The position numbers were made by a program, and so were the translations under genes. A stretch of 19,529 bases of DNA from contig JALLAP010000633.1 of the NCBI GenBank assembly GCA_036939355.1, positions 1 to 19,529 of the forward strand, read 5' to 3'. The notes under the pieces are model-generated. The model had not been told where the DNA came from, ran no database searches, and was given only the letters and a program-made list of their open reading frames with translations. Source of the stretch: Thalassiosira profunda (taxonomy: Eukaryota > Bacillariophyta > Thalassiosirophyceae > Thalassiosirales > Thalassiosiraceae). Shown piece by piece: positions 8,117 through 16,900 of this stretch (positions are counted from its first letter, which is position 1; each line of letters starts with the position of its first letter).

Positions 8117-8600
8117 CGGAGGCTTGCGGTTGCTTGGAGGCGCAGCAACGGTCGCTTTTTTGTGGCAAGGCAACGCGAACGATTGCAACAGATTGCAACG
8201 GGCAACGGCAAACGGCAAGCGTGAGAGAGGAACAAACCAGCGGATGAGGGAGGAGGGTGCACCAAAGCAGAACTATTGTCTCTGACGTAAATGCTGCCAT
8301 TTTCCCGACTTCTAACAAAATGGCTAACTTTGAGGCAGAGTTGCAAATGGTGACTGAGCCTGTCCTGTAGAAACAATACGACAATACATAGTGACATTTC
8401 TTTTGTTTGCATCTCATCAGATGGCGCGCATCTCCTCTTTCAAACGAGCAAGCACAAACCTCCGACACAACGACCTGCACCTGCACCTGCACCTGCACCT
8501 GCACCAAAACCTGTTCCCTGCAACTGCAAAACGAACAACCCTCGATCTATTGACGATCCTCTACAAGCTGGCCCGGCCCGTACAATATCAATTTTGCAAG
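8117..8600. promoter_or_regulatory. Divergent promoter region between MBD paralogue 3 and the MYND gene
   Basis: This 484-nt gap holds two tandem copies of GATTGCAAC (8181-8200), which are followed by tandem CGGCAA words, and a further TTGCAA at 8341-8346. It also holds a hexamer microsatellite (8473-8505). On the plus strand the frame of the MYND gene stays open back to about 8391 and has another ATG at 8421, so part of this could encode an N-terminal extension. No separate gene seen. Confidence 0.5.
8473..8505 (+). repeat. Hexanucleotide microsatellite, five ACCTGC units
   Basis: Five perfect ACCTGC units plus ACC. If the MYND gene began at the ATG at 8421 the tract would encode an alternating Leu-His run, which seems unlikely to be functional. 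This supports the later start at 8601 and placing the repeat in the 5' leader. Confidence 0.9.
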
Positions 8601-10175
8601 ATGCCATCGATTCCCTCACCCACCAGCGTCGCGGCGGATGATAATACGGCAGAGCTTGCCCGCAAAATTGAGCGGGGCGAGATCGAGGAGAGGGACATCC
8701 GCATGACGGTCGACGACGAAGTCGTCGTTCCTCCCAGCGCCTGCACGGATCTCCCGTCCATCCTGCGCCACGTGCAGTTGCAAGCTCAATGCGTACAGAA
8801 GTTGAAGCAAGCCCAGCTCAAAATGTTCGTCATCTCAAAAGTCCGGGGCAACTCGGTGTTCATGTATGAGAAGGAGTACCGGGCGCTCTACGATGACATC
8901 GTGGCCCATCGCGATGTGTGGTTCGACTCTCTGTTTCTTAACGAGGAGCATGCCTCCCATGCAACGCCGATCTTGGGCGTGTTGTGCACCATCTATCGCC
9001 AGAGAGGCGATCTCCAATCTTGCATGAAGGTGATGCCCACCTACATGGCCGTTCTGGAAGCGTACGGGAAGAGCATTGATCGCAGCGACGCGGATAGTCT
9101 GTGGAACTTCCAAGGGTTGGTTATGAAGGCGGGCCTGATCCGGATGAACTGCGGCATACAGCTGCGGGATAAGGCGATGGCCGTGGATGCTTTCCGTGAG
9201 GTAGTGGCGTTTGAGCGTGAGGCCAAAGCAGCGGGCAGGTACAATGAGAGCTATGCTGATATGGCGGAGGTGATGGGCGTGTTCATTGGGCATCAACGGT
9301 TCAACGAGGTTTCGGATGAAACCATTTTCAACGCGTTGAGGACAACCTGTGGGGGTGAAGAATCGCACGAGGACACCGACGCTGGTAACTGCGGCCTGAA
9401 GGTTTGCGGCCTCTGCGACAATGAGGAGACGATGCAGGGAGACTTCAACAAGTGTAGTCGTTGTCATGAGCAGCGGTACTGCAGCAAGCAGTGTCAAGTC
9501 AAAGACTGGAAGTGCCACAAACATTTGTGCAAGAAGAATCAACTGAATGTGGAGCCCGGTATGTTGTCGTGGGTTACCAAACAGCTGACCAGCAACCACA
9601 CCAAAACGGTGGAGATTCGTTTGGAGCGCCCTGTGTCTCAAAGTCAGATGATTTCTGCCAAAGCGGGGCTTGCGAAACTGCTGAAGCGAATGCTCGCTGA
9701 TGAATTCAAGCAATACGACACAGATGCGAGGTTCGGGGATTTGCCGCACGATCCTGCGTTTTTGCAGGCTCTTGCGGACTACTTTGCTACTCAGCCTGGG
9801 TACGAGGAAGTGTGGGGAGTTCTCCGCATCGGGTACAAAGAGAGACTGGAAAAGGAAATGGAGGAAAAGATGGAAAAGGGGGAAATCATCCCCTCGGAAG
9901 AGGCCATCCGCGAGAAGGCCGAAGAGGTGGCTCTGGGCTTCAAGCAGCACATGGGCCATATTTTTGCCGCGGAGGGAGAGACGGATGAATTGATGGACCC
10001 GGTTCGGCACAAAGAATGTGTGGAGAACCTCGTCGAACTCGCGACGAAGATGATGCGTGAGCGTCCTCAGTTCAACTCATACGATGGGTTGATAAAGTTG
10101 ATGACACAGGACATGGACTTTAAGGTCCAGCTGGGTGTCATCCTTGCGAAGCACTACTGCTGTGAAGAGGAATAA
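8601..10175 (+). CDS. MYND zinc-finger protein
   Basis: A 524-aa single-exon protein with one MYND zinc finger, a fold that binds two zinc ions and usually recruits protein partners. The ligands are all visible: C269/C272, C285/C288, C294/C298, then H306 and C310, with the family spacing (YCSKQCQ...W..H...C). The part before the finger (about 50-245) is helical and could be a TPR-like repeat region (for example ILGVLCTIYRQRGDLQSCMK, 124-143), but I cannot assign a named repeat. The part after it (about 340-524) is also helical, with a charged Glu/Lys stretch at about 415-440. No SET domain is present, so this is not a SMYD methyltransferase. The start at 8601 has A at -3 and follows TTGCAAG; the in-frame ATG at 8421 is an alternative that would translate a microsatellite. 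The stop is 54 nt from the convergent AP-3 mu stop. The domain call is firm; the function is unknown. Confidence 0.85.
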   Translation: MPSIPSPTSVAADDNTAELARKIERGEIEERDIRMTVDDEVVVPPSACTDLPSILRHVQLQAQCVQKLKQAQLKMFVISKVRGNSVFMYEKEYRALYDDIVAHRDVWFDSLFLNEEHASHATPILGVLCTIYRQRGDLQSCMKVMPTYMAVLEAYGKSIDRSDADSLWNFQGLVMKAGLIRMNCGIQLRDKAMAVDAFREVVAFEREAKAAGRYNESYADMAEVMGVFIGHQRFNEVSDETIFNALRTTCGGEESHEDTDAGNCGLKVCGLCDNEETMQGDFNKCSRCHEQRYCSKQCQVKDWKCHKHLCKKNQLNVEPGMLSWVTKQLTSNHTKTVEIRLERPVSQSQMISAKAGLAKLLKRMLADEFKQYDTDARFGDLPHDPAFLQALADYFATQPGYEEVWGVLRIGYKERLEKEMEEKMEKGEIIPSEEAIREKAEEVALGFKQHMGHIFAAEGETDELMDPVRHKECVENLVELATKMMRERPQFNSYDGLIKLMTQDMDFKVQLGVILAKHYCCEEE

Positions 10176-10229
10176 TGTTTGGAGGCAGGGGACAGCTGAA
10201 ATAGGTCTTTCGAGCGACTGCAGTAATGA

Positions 10230-11891
10230 TTAGGTACATCGTATTTGGAACGTGCCGCTCTTTGCGATGTTTCTCACGCCCTTGTACGGCTTGTAATGCT
10301 CGCCCGTCACCGACAGCCCGTTTACGTTCAATCCGCTCACTGACGCCAGCAATATCTTCCAATTGACGAGCAGAGGCGGCTGCTCCTCCGATGCCGGCGC
10401 GGCCGCTCCTTCGCCGTCCTCCTCCAACACCATCGATCCGTTCAGTTGCGGTCGTTTCTTCTCGTCGAGTTTGCCAATGTTCCACTTCGCAATCTTTCCG
10501 GCCTCGTCGTAGATGACCTCGCCCACTGTCACGTTCAAGTTGGCCGTTCGCACGAATTTGGGAAAGGGTATGACCACCGTCACATCCTCGATGACCAGCG
10601 GTCCCCGCCGCGACGACGAAAAAATCAACGAGCTAATGGACCGCGCCGTAACTGATAGTGATATCCTCCCGCCCACGTCCCCTCCTCGATCTCCGCCAAA
10701 TTTGCCGTAGCTCACCCGCGGGATCACCTGAATCGGCATGTTCCCCACGGCCAAATTCGTGAACTGATCGCCCTTCAAGCTCACTCGATAGCGCNATCAC
10801 CTGAATCGGCATGTTCCCCACGGCCAAATTCGTGAACTGATCGCCCTTCAAGCTCACTCGATAGCGCATCAATTCGAACGGTCCGTCCGGCGGCACGAAA
10901 CTGACCACCTTATCTTTTTCGTAGCGGGTATATCGCACGCACGGGTGGAAGCTGCAATCGTCGATCAGGCCCGGATCGTTGAACGTCAGCAGCAAATCCG
11001 GTACGCCGCTCAAATTGGACTGGGCCTGGATGCTCCCGCTCACGTCCGACGAGACCACGGCCCCGTTCGCCGACAGCGTCGCGTCGATTTCCTCCACGAT
11101 GTCGATGTAGATTTCGTTGTTGGGGTGGGTGACGCCCGCCTTGCGCCAGGGCATGTTGGACACAGTCCCGGTGGGGAGGGCCTCGGAGAGGATGGAGGAG
11201 GAGCCGCCGGTCATGGCTTGTTGTATCTAGATGAGGCGTGTCAGTGCACATCACACGATCATATGGTTTGCCGCATCGTTGATAGTTAGCAGCAATTCCG
11301 ATGCATTGTAAATGCACCACATCCAATAATGCTCACCTTGACCATCACCGTCGGGGGCCGTATCAGATCCGTCAGCGCGTTCGGCTCCGTCGTCAATGGC
11401 CACCCGTGATCCACCATCTCCTCCAGCAATTGGTACGCCGTGCTGAAATTGTCCTTCACCGCGCTCTCGTCGGCCGGATCTCCGAAATATAACACGAAGG
11501 TGTCGGCAATCTTGTGGAGGAATTCGATGACCAGCAGCGGGGGGATTTCGTGGTGCCCTCCCGATAGTGAAGCGGATGCACCTCCGCCGATGCACGGCGG
11601 GCACGCGGCGACGTACGACAGCCCATCTCTCAACACGCTGAACAAATAGATCGACCCGCCGCTGCCATCGGGCACCTCCATCACGGGGGGCACCGAATCG
11701 TAAAGAGGGAAGGGATGGGAGCCCAGCGAGATGGCGGTGGAGGCGGCGGACACGCCCCCGTGGTGGTTGAGGCCGTCGGACGCGCGGGACCAGAAGGCGT
11801 CGCAGACGGAGCGGCTGGTGAGGACGGAGCGGAAGTGCCGCTCGATGAGGACCTCGCCCGTGGGGGAGAGGACGAAGAGGGATTGGATCAT
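10230..11891 (-). CDS. AP3M: AP-3 adaptor complex mu subunit (medium chain), interrupted by assembly artefact
   Basis: Medium subunit of the AP-3 adaptor, which sorts membrane cargo from endosomes/TGN to lysosome- or vacuole-like organelles by binding tyrosine-based signals. Exon 1 is 11337-11891 (185 codons) and exon 2 is 10230-11226. The N-terminal longin domain starts MIQSLFVLSPTGEVLIE, with LLVIEFLHKIADTFVLYFGD and AYQLLEEMVDHGWPLTTEPN. The C-terminal mu homology domain includes MPWRKAGVTHPNNE, VVEEIDAT-type residues, CSFHPCVRY, VSFVPPDGPFELMRYRVS and the ending GEHYKPYKGVRNIAKSGTFQ. This pattern fits AP-3 better than AP-1, 2 or 4. At 10795 an N lies between two identical 72-nt copies; the 73-nt offset breaks the frame. 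Counting one copy only gives a continuous protein of about 492 aa. It is longer than typical AP-3 mu (about 418 aa) mainly because of loops in the longin half. The break is almost certainly not biological. Confidence 0.93.
10723..10867. repeat. Perfect 72-nt direct duplication around a single N (assembly join)
   Basis: Positions 10723-10794 and 10796-10867 are identical, with the only ambiguous base of the window (N, 10795) between them. This is what an unmerged overlap between two contig ends gives. Collapsing one copy restores the AP-3 mu frame exactly. Confidence 0.95.
11227..11336 (-). other. Intron of the AP-3 mu gene
   Basis: A 110-nt GT-AG intron, donor GTGAGCATTAT, acceptor CATCTAG, phase 0. 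It contains GCACTGAC about 20 nt before the acceptor, as in the peroxiredoxin intron. It joins PPTVMVK to IQQAMTGG at the linker between the longin and mu homology domains. Confidence 0.85.
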
Positions 11892-12295
11892 GGGCGGGTG
11901 GGGCGTGGATGCAGGAGGGCGGCCGCCAGCAGTGCGCGCGGAGGGTCGGGCGGAGGTGATGAAGAAGAGGGCACGGAAATCGGCAATCGCAAACGGGAGT
12001 ACATACGTACTTACGTAAAGTAGTTTAACCGTATCTTTTCCACCGCGCGCTTCCCCCGGGTCCGGTCCGCACACCCCCGCCCTTCGGCATCTTCCCACGT
12101 GAACGCACGTGGCACGTGGCGCCGCACTCTCTGCGGCCGGGTTCGTGGCCGTCGCTGGTCCTTAGGATAGCGGGCGTACCGTTGCGCGTGGCTGGCCGCT
12201 CTGGTGGTGTGATTTTGCTATGGTACATCACTCACTCATGGATACTTGATGTTTGACGCGTGTCGAGCATCCCATCAAGGGAGCGAGGGTGAGAA
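11892..12295. promoter_or_regulatory. Divergent promoter region between AP-3 mu and DTW genes
   Basis: A 404-nt gap without a supported gene. Its notable content is three perfect CACGTG palindromes at 12096-12101, 12106-12111 and 12113-12118, and TACGTA words near 12004-12017. CACGTG is the G-box/E-box core bound by bHLH and bZIP factors in plants, animals and fungi. Confidence 0.55.
12096..12118. promoter_or_regulatory. Cluster of three CACGTG (G-box/E-box) palindromes
   Basis: Three perfect CACGTG hexamers within 23 nt, starting 10 and 7 nt apart, between the divergent starts of AP-3 mu (207 nt away) and the DTW gene (179 nt away). Such clustering suggests cooperative binding of bHLH or bZIP dimers, but no factor is known here. 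Confidence 0.5.
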
Positions 12296-13560
12296 ATGGC
12301 AGCTTCGTCCGCCTATCTAGACAAGGCACTTCTGTGTGGCGCGAACCTTGCATCCGGCAGGGCTGCCCATGTGGCGTTTGTCCCACTGGCGGCGGGAGGC
12401 TTTGCAATCCTGCGCCGCCCTGCCTGTGATGGCGGGAGGTCGGGACATCCCCTTGGCAGAAGCAGGCGATGGGTGACAGCGTCCTTGGACCTTGCTCAAA
12501 GCATCGGCCGACAAGATGCGCCGACAGATGCTAGGCCTGCAAGTGATCAGGGAGGGTCCTTGGCGCGGCTGGCATCGTCGCCCGAGCGATTTGCAAAAGC
12601 GCTCGGCATGACACAAGAGCAAGTTGCGGATGCCATGAAGCAAGGAAGGCAGCCTCTCAAGATCTCAACGAACGGCTCGTCGCATTGGAGGGAGAGAATG
12701 CGCATCGAATGACTGGGGGTGAGATTGGGAAGGTAAAGCATCAAATGATCTGCCGCCACAGACTCGAGCACCTGCGCCAGCCGTTCGTCTGTCGCAAGTA
12801 CTGGACGTACCTCCCGATTTGCGTCTGTCCTCTCTTCGAACGAAACGTCAACCTCAACCTTGCAGAAAATGACGCTGCGCATGGCAGAGAAACGTCAAAA
12901 GCGCCACTGCCGGAGGGGGTGGAACGGGTGATTGTCTGGACCCATCACGAGGAATACGGGCGGCCGTCCAACACCGGCTCGCTTCTGCCACTGGGGCTGG
13001 AAGGGACGGAAATGCTGATGAAGGGCCTCGACGAGCACGAGGAAAGAATGGAAGCGCTGCTGAGTCGAGAGGATGTGACTCCCGTGGTGCTCTGGCCGGG
13101 CAAAGGGGAAAGCGACAACCGGACGACGACAGTGCCTGATCTTCGTGCTAGGGTAGCCAAAAGCAGCAGCTACAACACCACCGGCGGCATCGTTCTCATA
13201 TCGATCGAGGGAACGTGGAACAACGCGCGCAAGATTGTCAACCGCCTCCCTTCTCATGTGTTGCGCTTGGATCTCGGGGAGGAAATCGCCGCCAACTTCT
13301 CCTCTCCTGCACGGAATGGAGGCATCTTCCGCACCGCCTCCGCCTCAGGGACGACGTCCGCTTCTCCGTCACTGCTCGCGCCACTGAGGCGACAGGGCAA
13401 AGGCGGGCACGCAGAGAACGTGTCGACCGTCGAGGCCACCCTGGTTGCATTATTGGCATTGGGGTTGCGAGTGCAAGACGGCGAGAGGATACTGAGCATC
13501 GCCCGAACGAAGATCGACAGGATTCGGCAGTACACAGGAAAGGGCGCCTGGCGGCCGTGA
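12296..13560 (+). CDS. DTW-domain protein (tRNA-uridine aminocarboxypropyltransferase family)
   Basis: DTW enzymes (bacterial TapT, eukaryotic DTWD1/2) transfer an aminocarboxypropyl group from SAM to tRNA uridine, giving acp3U. The domain lies in the second part: CRKYWTYLPICVC (metal-binding-like cysteines, one expected Cys apparently Tyr), VIVWTHHEEYGRPSNTGSLL, LPLGLEGTE, IEGTWNNARKI and VSTVEATLVALLALG. The eponymous DxTW is ExTW here. Between the TW motif and STVEA is a Ser/Ala-rich insertion. The N-terminal 120 or so codons from the ATG at 12296 are in a different frame, which closes at 12712, while the DTW frame is open from 12547. Two readings join them: an intron at 12543-12652 (110 nt, GTGATC to GGCAG, giving 384 aa), or a one-base error near 12659. 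The intron length matches neighbours, but its acceptor is purine-rich. N-terminal residues HVAFVPL faintly recall a plastid cleavage motif, without a clear signal peptide. Confidence 0.8.
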
Positions 13561-13951
13561 ACACCAACGCTGGCCAAGGTCAGGGAATGCTGCCTTAGAA
13601 GGCCAAGGTTGTCGCCCCCTGATGTCGGTCCTCTCCGCCGGCCGTTCTGCCAGACGTCAGGTCAAGGTTCAAAATTTCGAATTTCTGATTCAAAAATTCG
13701 ACGTTTTAAAAATTTGGAAGATTTGAATCAGAAATCTTCTGCGCTTGGAGAGCGCCAAGCGCCGCCCCCTCGCCCTCCCCACCCGAGCTCTGCATCCTGG
13801 TTCAGGACAAGCTGCGGCGGAGTCGGAGGCGTTGGGCGGCCCAGCGGCCCCATACCGCCTAGAGTGGGAGAGCGACGCTCCTGAAGGCGGCGTGGCAATT
13901 TTAGCAGCGCCAGCCCGGCGTCATTGCAATAGCAGCTAGAAAGTTCTGCAA
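13561..13951. other. Intergenic region with two adjacent hairpins
   Basis: A 391-nt gap between tandem plus-strand genes. An AT-rich island (about 13665-13740) in otherwise GC-rich DNA contains two inverted repeats, described separately. The remainder is GC-rich and I see no supported gene. It must contain the 3' UTR of the DTW gene and the promoter or first exon of the giant FN3 protein. Confidence 0.5.
13681..13762. repeat. Two consecutive perfect inverted repeats (hairpins)
   Basis: The first has arms ATTTCTGATTCAAA (13681-13694) and its exact complement (13722-13735), 14 bp with a 27-nt AT-rich loop. The second has arms GCGCTTGG (13741-13748) and CCAAGCGC (13755-13762), 8 bp with a 6-nt loop, starting 5 nt after the first ends. 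It lies 120 nt past the DTW stop. It could be an RNA structure in a 3' UTR, a small RNA or a remnant of a mobile element with inverted repeats. Confidence 0.7.
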
Positions 13952-16900
13952 ATGAGGGTGCTGTCGCTGGGGCTGCTGCCCTTCGTCATTGGTCACGACG
14001 ACGCCCCGCACGCGCCTGCGCTGCAGTCAGTTCCGGGCCCGCCCGAGTGGGCCACGCTGGACGTGCTCGGCGCCAACACGCTGCAGACGACCTTCGCGCC
14101 GCCCTCGCTGGACGGCGGCTCGCCCATCACGTCGTATTTGGTGGAGTGGGACAAGGAAGCCGGCGTCCCCGAGGTGCAGCGCATCGTCACGTCCCAGGAT
14201 CTCAACTCCAACGAAATCCAGACCGTCACCACCTCTACCCTCGACGTCAATGAAATCCAGGTGGTGCAAACCACCGCCACCGCGCAGGCCGAGGTGCAGG
14301 CCGTCACGGTGTCTCCCCCCGCGGGCGACGCCACCATCGATGCCGCCTACAGCTTCGCCGTTAGCCTCGACACAATCCGCGCAGGTGGTTCGCTGCAATA
14401 CTCCGGACAAATCAGCGCCAATGCCGCCGCGGACGGAGCGCGGTCGTCGGTGGCGCAGATATTGGAAAATATGGCGAACGTCCACGAGCGCCCGACGGTG
14501 GAGCGCTCGGACATGAACCCCGACGGCGGCCACACCTACCTCGTGACGTTTCCGACGTCGATGGGCAACGTGCCGGAATTGGAAGTGTTTGTCAGCGACC
14601 TGCCCATTTCCATTACGACGCTGCAGGAGGGCAACGCGCTGGAGGGATCGTTCCGGCTGGAGTTTATGGGGGAGCTGACGGCCGACATTCCGCACGACGC
14701 GTCGTCGGCGGAGATGCAGGACCGCCTCGAGAGCCTCGACAACGTGGGGGCAGTCTCGGTGGCGAGGAGCATGGCGGACGAGCAGGGCGGCTTCGAGTGG
14801 GAAATCGAGTTTCTCTCGGACAGCAACGGCGGCAACCTGCCGACGATGATTGTGCACGGCGACGGTCTGCGGACGAGCAATGCCGTGGGCGGTGCCAACA
14901 TTGACGTCTCCACGGGCCGCGACGGAAGCTACATCTCGGGCACCTTTACGCTTGCATTTCGCGGCGAGGCAACGAATCCCCTTTCGTACGATGCGGACGC
15001 CTCAACGGTGAAGGAAGAGTTGGAGGCGTTGTCCACTGTGGCTCGCGTCCACGTGGAGCGCACTCCGTTGGACATTGTCGGGGGCTGCACTTGGACCGTT
15101 TCCTTTTTGGAGGACGGAGCGCGATCGCATCGCGGGGACATGCCCATGCTGGTGGTCGATCCCTCTTTGGTCGGCACGCCCAGAGAAAGTCCCTCGATTA
15201 TTGTGGCAGAGAAGCGGAAGGGCACGCAAAAAGAGGTCCAAACCATCACTATCGATGGCGGGGGAGCCGACGTCGATCCAGCGTCCAGCTTTCGGTTGCG
15301 GTTCGAGGGCGAGGAGACTGGCGATATCCTGGCGCTGCCTCTTGGCGGGAGCACCTGCCTTGGGTCGACGAAGGCCAAGCAAGTCATCACCACCAGCACG
15401 GTCGACACCTCGGGCGTTGGCGGTGACGACTCGGTCTCGCACCTGACCAGCTTTGCTCTCGGGTACGAGGGCCACACCACGTCGCAAATCACGGCCAACG
15501 GCGCCTCGTGCGAGGATACTGCGGACCTGATCGCCCAGGAGCTGATGAAATTGCCGCCTCTGTACGAAGTCGCCGTGACCGGCTCCAACACTGCCACCGG
15601 CGACGAGGGCTGTTCGTGGGTGGTCACCTTTCTGAGCGTCATGGGCAACCCGGAACTGATGACTGTCACTGCGTCCAACGGAGACGTGCACGCCGGTCCT
15701 GGCCACTCGGTGACAGTGGGAGACGAGTACTCGATCATTCGCGATACCGTTGCCATCACGCAGCCGGCGGGCTTCGAAGGGGACGCCAACCTCATCCAAT
15801 CCGAGCTGTCCAAGCTGAGCACGATTGGCACGGTCACGGTCACCCCTGTGAGCGCAGAGCCGGACAGTTTCGGGCAGTGCGCGTGGGAGATCACGTTTGA
15901 GAGCAAGGCCGGAAATGTTGCAGCGATTGAGGCCGCTCGCAGCGGTACGAGCGACTTTTCGACGGACGCAGAGTTGAATGCGGGCAATCGCATCATCATC
16001 ACGGATGACACCGTTCGTGGAACGTCCTTTCCCGTGTCTGGCGATTTCAGGCTCTCGTTCGACGGCGAACTCACTGGCTACATGCCGTTCGATGCGTCGC
16101 CCGCGCTGGTCAAGTCCTCGTTGGACGCGCTGAGCAAAATCGGCGAGGTGTCGGTCACCCGGCTGGGCCCCGACGTAAACAGCTGCTACACGTGGGATGT
16201 CACGTTCGTCTCCGATCTGGGCCCGCTGCCGCTCCTCGTGGCGGACGATCTCGACCTGGAGGGAACGGTGGCCTCGATGGGCGTGTTCAAGTCCACCGTC
16301 GGCGCGCTGCCTCCGTTCGACGGGCCCGACTACGGCTCTCTCGTGGTCAGTGACAGGGCCGATTTGTCTGTCGTGATTCCGGATCTGAGGCAGGGCATTC
16401 CCTACTACGTTCGCATCAGCGCGTCCAATGCATTGGGGGCCAGTCCAACGATCATGCCCTACCCGCCAGTGCACGTGCCGTTCCCGCAGCCGCCGGCGCC
16501 TCCGTCAGACGTGAGCTTGGAGGCCGAGGACGGCTCTACCTTGGCAGTGTCAATTGACGCCCCGTTCCACGACGGAGGAAAGAGCGTGACATCCTACCGC
16601 GTGGATTACAGCACCCAACCCTTCGTCCAGGAACGACAGCGCATCTCGTTGACGTGCTCCCCGGAGCCAGAAATCCAGTCCGTCACGACGTCCGCGACAG
16701 ACATCGACGAGATTCAGTACCTCGTCCTGGATTCCAGCTACAGCGGAGGCGGCGAGGTGTCCGAAGTCCAGCGCATTCGCTGCGATGCCACTGGTGGAAC
16801 GTTTGGACTGTTGCTCGATGGGGAGACTGCGTACATTTCGCACGACGCTGGCGCTAACGACATCAAGGAGTCGCTCGAATCCCTGCCAATGGTGGGAGAG

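Noticed and set aside
8391..8600. N-terminal extension of the MYND protein from 8391 or 8421
   Set aside because: The codon at 8391 is GTG, and the extension from the ATG at 8421 would translate a hexamer microsatellite into a Leu-His run. The ATG at 8601 has a good context.
8601..10175. SMYD-type histone methyltransferase
   Set aside because: The MYND finger is present but no SET-domain motifs can be found before or after it.
10796..10867. Biological tandem duplication within AP-3 mu
   Set aside because: Perfect identity, an N exactly at the junction and disruption of a conserved frame all point to an assembly join.
13660..13690. tRNA-like B box (AAGGTTCAAAATTTC)
   Set aside because: The B-box consensus needs CC at its end, and no cloverleaf or A box could be found around it.
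15002..16474. Long minus-strand open frame (490 codons) opposite the giant FN3 protein, with others at 14929-16074 and 17765-19213
   Set aside because: These are shadows of a GC-rich, stop-poor coding strand. Their translations are Arg/His-rich or Ser/Val-rich without recognisable domains, while the plus frame shows FN3 and module repeats throughout.
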